64,000 bases of DNA from an uncultured Pelagibacteraceae bacterium (GTDB lineage: Bacteria > Pseudomonadota > Alphaproteobacteria > Pelagibacterales > Pelagibacteraceae). The translations under genes and the position numbers were made by a program. Under the pieces are notes generated by a model. That model was given only the letters and a program-made list of their open reading frames with translations. It did not search any database and was not told where the DNA came from. How positions within the stretch are numbered: position 1 is the first letter of the stretch; the number at the start of each line of letters is the position of its first letter. The DNA lies in NCBI GenBank assembly GCA_902626575.1, contig CACOFY010000001.1, positions 248,001-312,000 of the forward strand, written 5' to 3'. Positions 24,501 to 33,306 of this stretch are shown in pieces.

Positions 24501-24614
24501 ACATATGCACTAAGTGTTCTGTCAAATGAGCAACTAATTTCATCTAAGCCAGTCAAAGATGCAATAAAAAAATATAATATTGATACAAAAAGATCCTTTC
24601 CAAGCAAATTATAA
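21534..24614 (+). CDS. aceE: Pyruvate dehydrogenase E1 (AceE-type) with N-terminal lipoyl domain
   Basis: Thiamine-diphosphate enzyme that decarboxylates pyruvate and acylates the lipoyl arm. The last about 890 residues match the homodimeric AceE type, with FQGHSAPGMYARAFLEGRL (about 280-298) and the TPP motif from GDGEMDEPES (about 367) to NCNLQRLDG. What is unusual is the first 80 residues: a complete lipoyl domain (MSIQLKVPDIGDFEQVEII...) with lipoyl-lysine Lys42 in ESDKSSVEVP, followed by a charged linker to about 140. This domain normally belongs to E2. I start at ATG 21534, where the domain begins; a GTG five codons upstream is in frame. The total is 1026 residues. Confidence 0.93.
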   Translation: MSIQLKVPDIGDFEQVEIIEVIVKAGESIKKNDPVVTLESDKSSVEVPSTVEGKISNINVKVGDKVSKGDLILEVEGNGKVSPDEIPKSTKNLIEEAEKTNHKEIKHPQETEIQKEIKDIPQPKIQKETIKIAEDRISNVVKDGDIDPIETKEWIDSLSSVLETDGSKRAQFLIKQLIEHSYRQGSDLVLSRNTPYVNTISPDKETKSPGDQNIERRIRSLIRWNAAAMVVRANKKFPELGGHIGTFASAATLYDVGMNHFWRAKNNKFGGDLIYFQGHSAPGMYARAFLEGRLSEKQLDNFRQEVNPGGLSSYPHPWLMPNFWQFPTVSMGIGPMLAIYQARFMKYLINRGLIKDEGRKVWAFLGDGEMDEPESMGAIGLAARENLDNLIFVVNCNLQRLDGPVRGNGKIIQELEGIFRGAGWDVIKVIWGSYWDPLLAKDKTGHLVKIMNETVDGEYQAFKARNGLYVREKFFGKYPETKELVSTLSDKDIWRLNRGGHDPHKVYAAYDQASKNKGRPTVIIAKTIKGYGMGKTGESVNTTHQQKKMGVEDLMYYRDRFDVPLTNKQVEEIQYFRPDENSEEIKYLKDRRIKLGGFIPERTTYAKQIKAPQKDIFDFLKESTGKKEMSTTMALVRLLTNLLRDKNVAPRLVPIIPDEARTFGMEGFFQKIGIYAHEGQKYEPEDSEQLSSYREDKKGQVLEEGINEAGSMASWIAAGTSYTNHDIEMIPIYLFYSMFGFQRVGDFAWAAGDSQARGFLIGATSGRTTLAGEGLQHQDGHSHLLASTIPNCISYDPTFAYELAVIFREGLRRMHEKKENIFYYITTMNENYPHPAMPKKKGCEEGILKGMYKFKEFNKNKKNKIQLIGSGAILREIISGAEILQNEYGIDSEIWSVTSFNELARNGMETERYNLLNPDEKNKASYVEQCLGQSNSPVLAASDYMRSHSEQIRPFVKNSFYSLGTDGFGRSDTRKNLRKFFEVDKEHIVTYALSVLSNEQLISSKPVKDAIKKYNIDTKRSFPSKL

Positions 24615-24617
24615 ATT

Positions 24618-25529
24618 ATGAATGAAAAAAAAAGAGTTCCAGCAAGTCCAAAAACCAGAAAGTTTGCTAGAGAATTAGGAGTCAATATCAACTTAGTATT
24701 AGGTTCACAAAGAGATGGTAGAGTAGTTGAGGAGGATATTAAAAAATTTGTTAAACAAGTTGGTCAAGAAAAAAATACACAAAATAAAAATGAGTTCAAA
24801 ACAGAATTTACCCATTCAGATTTTGGTGAGATAGAAATCAAAGATATTCCAAGAGTTAAAAAAATAGCTGCTGTACACCTTTCGCACGCATGGAATACAA
24901 TTCCTCATGTAACAAACCATGATGAAGCAGATGTTACAGATATGGAAAATTTTAGAAATTCACTTAAGGATTTGCATACTGGTGAAAAAAAGAAAATAAC
25001 ACCTCTTGCTTTTATAACCAAAGCTTTAGTTGCAACTTTGAAAAAGTTTCCTTCTTTTAATAGCTCAATTGATGACATAGAAAATGGAAAAATGACAATC
25101 AAAAAATATTTTCATATTGGTATAGCTGTTGATACTGAGCATGGTTTGATGGTGCCAAAGATAAGAAATGTGGATCAAAAAAATATTAATCAAATCGCAG
25201 AGGAACTCAAGACTACAAGTGATAAGTGTAGAAAACTTAAGATAGATAAAAAGGATTTTTACGGTGGCTCAATGACTATAACCAGCCTTGGCGGCATAGG
25301 AGGCTCTTTTTTTACTCCTATAATTAATTTTCCTGAGGTAGCCATTCTAGGGATCGGAAAGTTGAGAAAAGTTCATTCGCATTCAGGAGGAAAATCTAAC
25401 GAGAGAATTATGCTACCTTTATCTTTATCTTATGATCATAGGATTATTGATGGCGCTGAGGCAGCAAGATTTAATAATGAACTTAAAGAAAATTTGGGTA
25501 AAAATTTTGCATACAGGTTAGCAATCTAA
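24618..25529 (+). CDS. aceF: Dihydrolipoamide acetyltransferase (E2) lacking a lipoyl domain
   Basis: Core acyltransferase of the pyruvate dehydrogenase complex. The 303 residues start directly with a peripheral-subunit-binding domain (VPASPKTRKFARELGVNI..., about 6-45). After a short linker comes the catalytic domain, with TPLAFITKALVATLKKFPSF (about 121-140) and the active-site SYDHRIIDG (about 275-283). No lipoyl domain is present at the N-terminus, although the family normally has one to three. The gene follows the E1 stop by 3 bases, so the lipoyl domain of E1 presumably serves this E2. No E3 gene follows. Confidence 0.92.
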   Translation: MNEKKRVPASPKTRKFARELGVNINLVLGSQRDGRVVEEDIKKFVKQVGQEKNTQNKNEFKTEFTHSDFGEIEIKDIPRVKKIAAVHLSHAWNTIPHVTNHDEADVTDMENFRNSLKDLHTGEKKKITPLAFITKALVATLKKFPSFNSSIDDIENGKMTIKKYFHIGIAVDTEHGLMVPKIRNVDQKNINQIAEELKTTSDKCRKLKIDKKDFYGGSMTITSLGGIGGSFFTPIINFPEVAILGIGKLRKVHSHSGGKSNERIMLPLSLSYDHRIIDGAEAARFNNELKENLGKNFAYRLAI

Positions 25530-26423
25530 ATGACAAAACCTCAATCAATGATAGCTGCATTTTTCTGTACATTTATTTGGGGAACAACTTTTATAGCTCA
25601 AGATACAGGCATGGAGCTAATTGGACCTTATGTCTTTAATACTACTAGATTTTTTGTAGGATTTTTAGCTTTAATACCTTTCTATTTATTTTTAGAAAAA
25701 AAAACAACACGTGAAGTCTTATCAAAAAATAGAAACAGATTTATTTATTTATCTATCTCAATAGGTATTTTTTTATTTTTAGCTTCTTTACTTCAACAAG
25801 TAGCGCTTCTTTTTACCGATGTTGCTAATGCAGCATTCATCACAATATTTTACGTGCCAATGGTTCCAATTATTGTTTTTTTTTTATTTAAAAAAAAAAT
25901 TCACTGGAGTGTTTGGCCATCCATATTTTTATGTATTTTAGGCGCATACCTTCTGACAAATTTCCATGATTCAACTATACGCTTAGGAGATACTCTAGTA
26001 CTAATTTGTGCTCTTTTTTGGAGCTTGCATATTATTTTTATTGGTATTTTAGTTGAGGAGTTTGATGCTCCAATACTGGTTGGTTTAATCCAAACTTTTA
26101 TCGTTTCAATCTGTTCACTAGTTCCCGCACTTATGTTTGAGGAATTCATTTTAGCAAATATATTAGATCAAAAAATACAGATATTATATGCAGGGGTTTT
26201 ATCAGGTGGCATCGCATTTGTTTTACAAATTTATGCACAACAAAATATTTCACCAACGCCATCAGCTATAATATTTTCACTCGAAGGTGTTTTTGCTGCA
26301 GTCGCAGCTTGGATTATATTATCTCAGATATTAAATCTGAATAATATAATTGGCTGTTGTTTAATACTTGCCGGTGTATTGTTTTCTCAAATTATTCCTG
26401 AATTAAAAAAATCTCAGATATAA
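25530..26423 (+). CDS. EamA/DMT-family transporter
   Basis: A 297-residue integral membrane protein with about ten hydrophobic helices in two EamA repeats. The first opens with FFCTFIWGTTFIAQDTGM (about 11-28) and the second with LVLICALFWSLHIIFIGILV (about 156-175). DMT proteins of this type export amino acids or other metabolites; the substrate is not readable from sequence. The ATG follows the E2 stop with no spacer, so it shares the pyruvate dehydrogenase transcript. Its 3' end overlaps uppP tail to tail by 10 bases. Confidence 0.88.
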   Translation: MTKPQSMIAAFFCTFIWGTTFIAQDTGMELIGPYVFNTTRFFVGFLALIPFYLFLEKKTTREVLSKNRNRFIYLSISIGIFLFLASLLQQVALLFTDVANAAFITIFYVPMVPIIVFFLFKKKIHWSVWPSIFLCILGAYLLTNFHDSTIRLGDTLVLICALFWSLHIIFIGILVEEFDAPILVGLIQTFIVSICSLVPALMFEEFILANILDQKIQILYAGVLSGGIAFVLQIYAQQNISPTPSAIIFSLEGVFAAVAAWIILSQILNLNNIIGCCLILAGVLFSQIIPELKKSQI

Positions 26424-27181
26424 ATTATATAAAATAATATAAAAGATAAAATAACTCTATAAATTATGAATGCAAACAGAGTAAATTTTTTTATATAAAT
26501 TAAAAAATATTTAATCGTTAGATAGGAAAAAATAAATGAAAAGCATATTCCAAGTATAATTATTATATTATTATCAACAATTGACGAACCTAAATCTTTT
26601 AAAGTTAAAAAACTTGCACCCGCAATTGCAGGTATAGATAAATAGAACGAAATTTTTGTGGATTCAAATCTATCAAAATTTAAAAAACGACCAGCTGTGA
26701 TTACAATCCCTGATCTACTTACGCCTGGGATAAGTGATAACATTTGGAATAAGCCAATAAGCAAAATTGATATTATATTTAGATCACTGTCTATTTTTTT
26801 TTCAACTTTAAATTTGTCAGCAACCCATAGCAGGATAGCAAATATAAAAGTTGTCCATGCAATTATTTCTATACTTCTTAAGAGGTTAATTAATCCTGTA
26901 ATATATAAAATTGCACCTAAAAAAATTGTTGGCAAAGAACCAAATATCATTAAGCATAATAATTTTTTATTTTTAGTAATTTTTTTTAAATCATTCCTGA
27001 AATAAAAGATTACAGCTAGCAGAGAACCTAGGTGCATTCCGGTATCAAGATAAATTGATCCAATCCCTAGATTTGAAATATCATTAGCTAAAATTAAATG
27101 TGCAGATGAGCTTACTGGTAAAAATTCAGAAATTCCCTGAATTGCAGATAAAATAGTTAATTCGAAAAAGTTTGAAAACAT
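26414..27181 (-). CDS. uppP: Undecaprenyl-diphosphatase UppP (BacA)
   Basis: Inner-membrane phosphatase that recycles undecaprenyl diphosphate to the carrier lipid for peptidoglycan and surface polysaccharides. The 255-residue protein has about eight hydrophobic helices, the signature GISEFLPVSSSAHL (about 16-29) and the second catalytic block SLIPGVSRSG (about 150-159), with the expected Arg and Ser. The length is a little under the usual 265-275. It is divergent from gltD across 179 bases. The glycosyltransferase genes elsewhere in the window are potential users of its product. Confidence 0.93.
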   Translation of the reverse strand: MFSNFFELTILSAIQGISEFLPVSSSAHLILANDISNLGIGSIYLDTGMHLGSLLAVIFYFRNDLKKITKNKKLLCLMIFGSLPTIFLGAILYITGLINLLRSIEIIAWTTFIFAILLWVADKFKVEKKIDSDLNIISILLIGLFQMLSLIPGVSRSGIVITAGRFLNFDRFESTKISFYLSIPAIAGASFLTLKDLGSSIVDNNIIIILGICFSFIFSYLTIKYFLIYIKKFTLFAFIIYRVILSFILFYIIYI

Positions 27182-27360
27182 CTAACAATTCTTAAGTAGC
27201 TTATATAAATTTAAAATAAAGCGATAAGATGTTGGAATATGTGCTATGCAAAAAAAGAATTAGCTACATAAATACTGATTTTTTTGCTTAAAATAGGTAA
27301 TAAAAACTGTCCTAAATATTAGTTAAAATTCAATTTTCTTAGTATATACAAGTAAAAATT
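27182..27360. promoter_or_regulatory. Divergent intergenic region uppP/gltD
   Basis: This 179-base AT-rich gap must hold promoters for both uppP (minus) and the gltDB operon (plus). I find no clear sigma-70 pair and no recognisable riboswitch. A 20-codon frame (27229-27291) could be a chance event. The gltD ATG lacks an obvious Shine-Dalgarno sequence. Confidence 0.4.
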
Positions 27361-28800
27361 ATGTCAAAAAAGATGTTAAAGTTTACTGATATAGGTCAGC
27401 AAAATCCACCTAAGAGAGAGATTGATCTTAGAAAAGAGGATTTTAAAGAGATCTATGATGAATTTATAAACGAAAAAGCAACCCAACAATCAAGTAGGTG
27501 TTCTCAATGTGGAGTTCCTTTTTGTCAAGTCCATTGCCCTTTAAGTAACAATATTCCAGATTGGCTTAAATTAACCGCAGAAGGAAGGCTTAAAGAGGCC
27601 TATGAATTATCTCAAAGTACAAACAATATGCCAGAAGTTTGTGGTCGTATATGCCCTCAAGACAGGTTATGCGAAGGGAATTGTGTGATCGAACAATCAG
27701 GGCATGGAACCGTAACAATAGGCTCTGTTGAGAAATATATAACAGAAAATGCATGGGCGAATGGTTGGATTAAACCAATTAAAGTAAAAAATGAAATTAA
27801 TCAGAGTGTAGGAATAATCGGATCAGGTCCAGCAGGCTTAGCATGTGCAGAACAATTAAGAACCTCAGGATATAAAGTAACAATATATGATAGATACGAT
27901 AGACCTGGAGGACTTTTAATATATGGAATACCAAACTTTAAGCTTGAAAAATTTGTAGTTGAAAGAAGAACAAAACTTTTAAAGGAAAGTGGGATTAAAT
28001 TTGTACAAAATTTTGAAGTTGGAAAAGACTCAACTCTTGAGGAATTAAGAGAAAAACACGATGCAATTTTGATTGCAACTGGTGTCTATAAAGCTAGAGA
28101 GATTGATTTACCCGGAAACGATTTGGAGAATATTTTTCCTGCTATGGAATTTCTTACTGCATCCAATAAAAAAGGATTAGGTGATAAAGTTGAATTATTT
28201 GATAATGGCAAACTAAATGCAGAAGGAAAGAATATTGTAGTTATAGGTGGCGGTGATACCGCAATGGACTGTGTAAGGACCGCAATAAGACAGAATGCTA
28301 AATCAGTAAAATGCCTATACCGAAGAGATAAAGAAAATATGCCTGGATCAGCTAGAGAGGTGGCTAATGCTGAGGAGGAGGGAGTAGAGTTTGTATGGCT
28401 TACAGCACCTAAAGAATTTATAGGAAAAAATAAAATTGAAAGCTTAAAAGTAAATAAAATTAAACTTGGAGAACCAGATGAGACTGGTAGACGTAAACCC
28501 GAAATTCAAAAAGATTCAGAGTTTGAAATAAAGTCTGACATGGTGATCAAAGCATTGGGTTTCGATCCTGAAGATTTGCCAACACTTTTTGGAAGTAAAG
28601 AACTTCAAGTATCTAGATGGGGCACGATTAAAACAGATTTTGATACCATGGAAACAAATTTACCTGGTGTATTTGCTGCAGGAGATATCATTAGAGGAGC
28701 TTCTCTAGTTGTATGGGCCATTAAAGATGGACGTGATGCAGCTATAAATATTAAAAAATTTTTAAAGCAAAAAACTATTAATCAAGAAAAAGTAGCTTAA
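27361..28800 (+). CDS. gltD: Glutamate synthase (NADPH) small subunit
   Basis: Delivers electrons from NADPH through FAD and iron-sulfur centres to the large subunit, which makes glutamate from glutamine and 2-oxoglutarate. The 479-residue protein starts with two cysteine clusters, CSQCGVPFCQVHCP (about 47-60) and CGRICPQDRLCEGNC (about 94-108). The FAD fold GSGPAGLACAEQL (about 153-165), the NADPH fold VIGGGDTAMDC (about 295-305) and the C-terminal FAAGDIIRGASLVVWAI follow. Its stop shares one base with the gltB ATG (TAATGG), the reverse of the common gltB-gltD order. Confidence 0.96.
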   Translation: MSKKMLKFTDIGQQNPPKREIDLRKEDFKEIYDEFINEKATQQSSRCSQCGVPFCQVHCPLSNNIPDWLKLTAEGRLKEAYELSQSTNNMPEVCGRICPQDRLCEGNCVIEQSGHGTVTIGSVEKYITENAWANGWIKPIKVKNEINQSVGIIGSGPAGLACAEQLRTSGYKVTIYDRYDRPGGLLIYGIPNFKLEKFVVERRTKLLKESGIKFVQNFEVGKDSTLEELREKHDAILIATGVYKAREIDLPGNDLENIFPAMEFLTASNKKGLGDKVELFDNGKLNAEGKNIVVIGGGDTAMDCVRTAIRQNAKSVKCLYRRDKENMPGSAREVANAEEEGVEFVWLTAPKEFIGKNKIESLKVNKIKLGEPDETGRRKPEIQKDSEFEIKSDMVIKALGFDPEDLPTLFGSKELQVSRWGTIKTDFDTMETNLPGVFAAGDIIRGASLVVWAIKDGRDAAINIKKFLKQKTINQEKVA

Positions 28801-31800
28801 TGGAAAGATATAAAAAAAACTTAGATCTACTAAAAAAGAATAACGTTTATTCTAAAGATATGGAGCATGATGCTTGTGGAGTTGGTTTAGTTGCATCTAC
28901 GGAGGGAAAAAAATCAAGAGCAGTTGTTGATTATGGAATACAAGCTTTAAAGGCTGTTTGGCATAGAGGAGCTGTGGATGCAGATGGAAAAACAGGCGAT
29001 GGAGCAGGTATACATTTAGAAATTCCAAAAGATTTTTTCATAGAAAAAATTGAAATAACTGGACACAAATTTGATAACGCTGAAATTTGTGTTGGCATGA
29101 TCTTTCTGCCAAGAAATAATTTTGATGCGCAGGAAACATGCAGAACTATTGTTGAGAGTGAATTAACAAAAAGTAACTTTAGCATTTATGGATGGAGACA
29201 AGTACCTGTAAATCCAAAAGTTTTGGGAGAGAAAGCAGACAGAACAAGACCTGAAATTGCTCAGGTTCTATTTAAACATAACATTAAGGAATTAAGTGGC
29301 AAAAACCTAGAGAGAAAACTTTATGAGACAAGAAGAAAAATTGAAAACGAGGCAATTAAAAAGTCGTTAAGTGGATTTTATATTTGTTCTTTAAGCTCAA
29401 AATCAATTATTTACAAAGGTATGTTTTTGGCGGAGTCGATATCTGATTTTTATATTGATTTACAAGATGAACGTTTTGTCTCCAGATTTGCTATTTTTCA
29501 TCAAAGATTTTCGACCAATACCGCACCAAGTTGGGATTTAGCCCAACCTTTCCGTGCCATCGCACATAATGGTGAGATAAACACTTTTAGAGGAAACAAA
29601 AATTGGATGAAAGTCCATGAGCAAGAAATGGATAGTAATTTATTTGAGGATATAGAGAATTTGAAACCTGTTATTCAACCAGGAACATCGGATTCAGCAG
29701 CACTAGATAATGTATTTGAGTTGTTAAATATATCAGGACAACCCGCTCCACTTGCTAAACTTATGTTGGTCCCAGATGCTTGGTCAAAAAAAAGTAAAGT
29801 TTTATCAAAAGATCATCAACAACTATTTAATTTTTTAAACAGCACCATGGAACCATGGGATGGACCAGCAGCAATTGCAGGAACTGATAATGAGTGGGTA
29901 ATAGCAGCTAATGACAGAAATGGTTTGAGACCACTTAGATACACTATCACAAAAGATAAATTTTTGTTTGCAGGTTCTGAGACAGGAATGATTAAATTAA
30001 ATGAAAAAAAAATACTAGCTAAAGGGCGATTAGGACCAGGAGAAATAATTGGTGTAAGAATTGAAAAAGGAAAATTATTTACTAATGAGAAGATAAAAAA
30101 TTATCTCGCAAAAGAATATAAACATTTTAATAGTCAAATAATTGATCTAGATAAAAAAATTACAGTTTCAAATGAAAAAGCTTTATTTAAAGGGAGTGAT
30201 CTAAAGAAAAGACAACATGCTTTTGGTATAAGCTTAGAGGACTTAGAACTTATTTTGCATCCAATGGCTGAAGATGCTAAAGAAGCAACAGGTTCAATGG
30301 GTGATGATACACCCTTAGCTGTACTTTCAGATAAGTATCGACCCTTATATCACTTTTTTAGACAAAATTTTAGCCAAGTTACTAATCCACCCATCGACTC
30401 TTTGAGAGAAAATAAAGTTATGAGTTTAAAAACAAGATTTGGTAACTTAGGAAATATACTAAATTTTGATAATCTTACTAAGGATAATATCTATGTTTTA
30501 GACTCACCTATTTTATCTAATTCTCAACTCAAAAAATTTATAAATTATTTTGGCAAAAACTCTTATGAAATAGATTGTACATTTGAAAAAAGTGAAAATT
30601 TAGAAGTTGCATTAGAAAGAATACAAAAAGAAGCTGAAATTGAGGTTAGAAAAGGAGTTAAACAATTAATTTTGTCTGATAAAAATATCTCCGAAAAAAG
30701 ACTTCCTATTCCAATGCTATTGTCTGTTGGTGCTATTAATTCTTACCTAATAAATAATAAATTAAGAGGGTATGTGTCTATAAATGTACAAACAGGAGAA
30801 GCTTTAGATACACACTCTTTTGCAACCCTTTTAGGCGTAGGAGCAACAACAGTAAATCCATATTTGGCACTTGATTGTCTATATCAAAGATTTGAAAAAA
30901 AATTATTTGGTAACTTTGAGTATGAAGATTGTATCAAAAGATACATTAAATCAGTGAATAGTGGTTTGTTAAAAATAATGTCAAAAATGGGAATTTCTGT
31001 TCTAAGTTCCTATCGAGGAGGTTGTAACTTTGAAACTGTTGGCTTGAGTAGAACGATTGTTTCTGATTATTTTCCAGGAGTTGTATCTAAAATTTCTGGT
31101 ATCGGTCTGACTGGAATTGAAAAAAAAATAAGAGTAATTCATGATGAGGCATTTGAAAGCGAGGACAGTGTTTTACCGATTGGGGGAATTTATCGTTATC
31201 GAAAAAATGGTGAGTTACATCAGTACCAAGGTAAATTAATCCATATGCTTCAAAGTGCAGTTGGGAGTGGATCTTATACAGTTTACAAAAAATATGCTGA
31301 GGGTATTTATAATCTACCTCCAATTAACTTGAGAGATTTAATTGACTTTAGAAAAAGATATTTGAATAAATCAATAGATATATCTGAAGTAGAACCTATT
31401 GAAAATATCCTAAAAAGATTTGGAAGTGGAAGCATGTCTCATGGTGCATTATCAAAAGAGGCTCATGAAACTCTTGCAATTGGAATGAATAGGATAAGAG
31501 GTGCTTCTTGCAGTGGAGAAGGCGGTGAAGATGAAAAAAGGTTCACCAAAATGGAAAATGGGGATAGTGCAAATTCAAGAGTTAAACAAATAGCATCAGC
31601 GAGGTTTGGAGTAACGATTAATTATCTTAATAATTGTAATGAAATAGAAATTAAAATGGCACAAGGTGCAAAACCTGGAGAGGGTGGACAATTACCTGGT
31701 TTTAAAGTTTCAGCAGAAATTGCAAGATTAAGACACTCAACACCTGGAGTTACATTGATTTCTCCACCACCACATCACGACATTTACTCAATTGAGGATT

Positions 31801-33305
31801 TGGCACAATTAATTTATGATCTTAAACAAATAAATCCTAAAGCAAGAGTTGGCGTTAAATTGGTTGCATCATCAGGAATTGGAACAATTGCTGCGGGAGT
31901 AGCAAAAGCAAAAGCAGATATTATTTTAATTTCAGGACATAATGGTGGAACAGGCGCAAGTCCTCAAACAAGTGTTAAGTATGTTGGAGTGCCTTGGGAG
32001 ATGGGTTTGACTGAAGCTAATCAAGTTTTAACTTTAAATAATTTAAGGCATAGCGTTACTTTGAGAACTGATGGAGGGATAAAAACTGGGAGAGATGTTG
32101 TCATAGCAGCAATGATGGGCGCTGAAGAATTTGGAGTGGCGACAACTGCTCTAGTAGCTATGGGATGTATAATGGTAAGACAGTGTCACTCTAATACTTG
32201 TCCAGTAGGAGTTTGTACACAAGATGATAAACTTAGAGAAAAATTCACTGGAACTCCTGAAAAAGTTGTAAATTTGTTTACTTTTATTGCAACTGAAGTT
32301 CGTGAAATTCTAGCAGAATTAGGTTTTAAATCTTTAAATGATGTAATTGGCAGAACTGATCTATTAAGACAAGTAAGCAAAGCATCAGCTAATTTGGATG
32401 ATCTTGATCTTAACCCACTCTTTGTTCAAGCTGATCCAGGTGAAAATAAGAGATATTGTGAAAAACAAATTATTAATGATGTACCAAATACTCTTGATCA
32501 AAATATATGGCCTGAAATTGAAAATCATTTAGATAATCCTAAAAAAATAATTAAAGAATTTGAAATTGAAAATACGCATAGAGCTGTTGGAACAAGAATA
32601 TCACATAATTTATATAAAAAGTTTGGGCATGATAAGTTAGATGAGGGATTTTTAACTCTAAATTTCAAAGGTTCTGCGGGACAATCATTCGGAGCGTTTG
32701 CAATGAAAGGACTAAAATTAGTTTTGAAAGGTGATGCTAACGATTATGTAGCTAAAGGATTATCTGGAGCAACAATATCAATTAAATTAGCAGATGAAAG
32801 TAATCTAGTTTCATCTGAAAATACAATTATTGGAAATACAGTTTTATATGGAGCTACATCGGGAAAACTTTTTGCTGCAGGACAGGCAGGCGAACGATTT
32901 GCTGTAAGAAATTCAGGTGCAACTTCGGTTATTGAAGGATGTGACTCGAATGGATGTGAATATATGACAGGTGGATCAATTATTATACTAGGCGAGGTTG
33001 GTGATAACTTTGCTGCTGGTATGACTGGTGGTATGGCATTTATCTACGATAAAAGTAAACAATTTGAGAAAAAAGTTAATCCTGAAACAGTAGTTTGGCA
33101 AAATGTTGAAACTGAATACTGGAAAGAGTTTTTAAAAAATATTATTGAAGAGCATTCAAAAGAGACAAATTCAAAATTATCAAATGAAATTATCAAAAAT
33201 TTTGACAAGGAAATTTTAAATTTTGTACAGGTATGCCCTAAGGAAATGTTAGATAAATTAAAACATCCAATTACAACAAAATCTACAATTAAAAAAGTAA
33301 GTTAA
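28800..33305 (+). CDS. gltB: Glutamate synthase large subunit
   Basis: Ammonia-assimilating enzyme of 1501 residues. After a 25-residue propeptide comes the catalytic N-terminal Cys26 of the class II amidotransferase domain (DACGVGLVAS). The FMN-binding synthase domain has GGEDEKRF, GAKPGEGGQLPGFKV and PPPHHDIYSIEDL. The 3Fe-4S cysteines lie in CHSNTCPVGVCTQD. The C-terminal beta-helix GXGXG domain shows GNTVLYGATSGKLFAAG and GCEYMTGG. Length and domain order match bacterial GltB. It is coupled to gltD by a one-base overlap and followed after one base by the epimerase-like gene. Confidence 0.97.
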   Translation: MERYKKNLDLLKKNNVYSKDMEHDACGVGLVASTEGKKSRAVVDYGIQALKAVWHRGAVDADGKTGDGAGIHLEIPKDFFIEKIEITGHKFDNAEICVGMIFLPRNNFDAQETCRTIVESELTKSNFSIYGWRQVPVNPKVLGEKADRTRPEIAQVLFKHNIKELSGKNLERKLYETRRKIENEAIKKSLSGFYICSLSSKSIIYKGMFLAESISDFYIDLQDERFVSRFAIFHQRFSTNTAPSWDLAQPFRAIAHNGEINTFRGNKNWMKVHEQEMDSNLFEDIENLKPVIQPGTSDSAALDNVFELLNISGQPAPLAKLMLVPDAWSKKSKVLSKDHQQLFNFLNSTMEPWDGPAAIAGTDNEWVIAANDRNGLRPLRYTITKDKFLFAGSETGMIKLNEKKILAKGRLGPGEIIGVRIEKGKLFTNEKIKNYLAKEYKHFNSQIIDLDKKITVSNEKALFKGSDLKKRQHAFGISLEDLELILHPMAEDAKEATGSMGDDTPLAVLSDKYRPLYHFFRQNFSQVTNPPIDSLRENKVMSLKTRFGNLGNILNFDNLTKDNIYVLDSPILSNSQLKKFINYFGKNSYEIDCTFEKSENLEVALERIQKEAEIEVRKGVKQLILSDKNISEKRLPIPMLLSVGAINSYLINNKLRGYVSINVQTGEALDTHSFATLLGVGATTVNPYLALDCLYQRFEKKLFGNFEYEDCIKRYIKSVNSGLLKIMSKMGISVLSSYRGGCNFETVGLSRTIVSDYFPGVVSKISGIGLTGIEKKIRVIHDEAFESEDSVLPIGGIYRYRKNGELHQYQGKLIHMLQSAVGSGSYTVYKKYAEGIYNLPPINLRDLIDFRKRYLNKSIDISEVEPIENILKRFGSGSMSHGALSKEAHETLAIGMNRIRGASCSGEGGEDEKRFTKMENGDSANSRVKQIASARFGVTINYLNNCNEIEIKMAQGAKPGEGGQLPGFKVSAEIARLRHSTPGVTLISPPPHHDIYSIEDLAQLIYDLKQINPKARVGVKLVASSGIGTIAAGVAKAKADIILISGHNGGTGASPQTSVKYVGVPWEMGLTEANQVLTLNNLRHSVTLRTDGGIKTGRDVVIAAMMGAEEFGVATTALVAMGCIMVRQCHSNTCPVGVCTQDDKLREKFTGTPEKVVNLFTFIATEVREILAELGFKSLNDVIGRTDLLRQVSKASANLDDLDLNPLFVQADPGENKRYCEKQIINDVPNTLDQNIWPEIENHLDNPKKIIKEFEIENTHRAVGTRISHNLYKKFGHDKLDEGFLTLNFKGSAGQSFGAFAMKGLKLVLKGDANDYVAKGLSGATISIKLADESNLVSSENTIIGNTVLYGATSGKLFAAGQAGERFAVRNSGATSVIEGCDSNGCEYMTGGSIIILGEVGDNFAAGMTGGMAFIYDKSKQFEKKVNPETVVWQNVETEYWKEFLKNIIEEHSKETNSKLSNEIIKNFDKEILNFVQVCPKEMLDKLKHPITTKSTIKKVS

Positions 33306-33306
33306 A

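Noticed and set aside
27229-27291. 20-codon frame upstream of gltD as a possible leader peptide
   Set aside because: No amino-acid run fitting attenuation, no Shine-Dalgarno sequence and no terminator/antiterminator pair that I can see.
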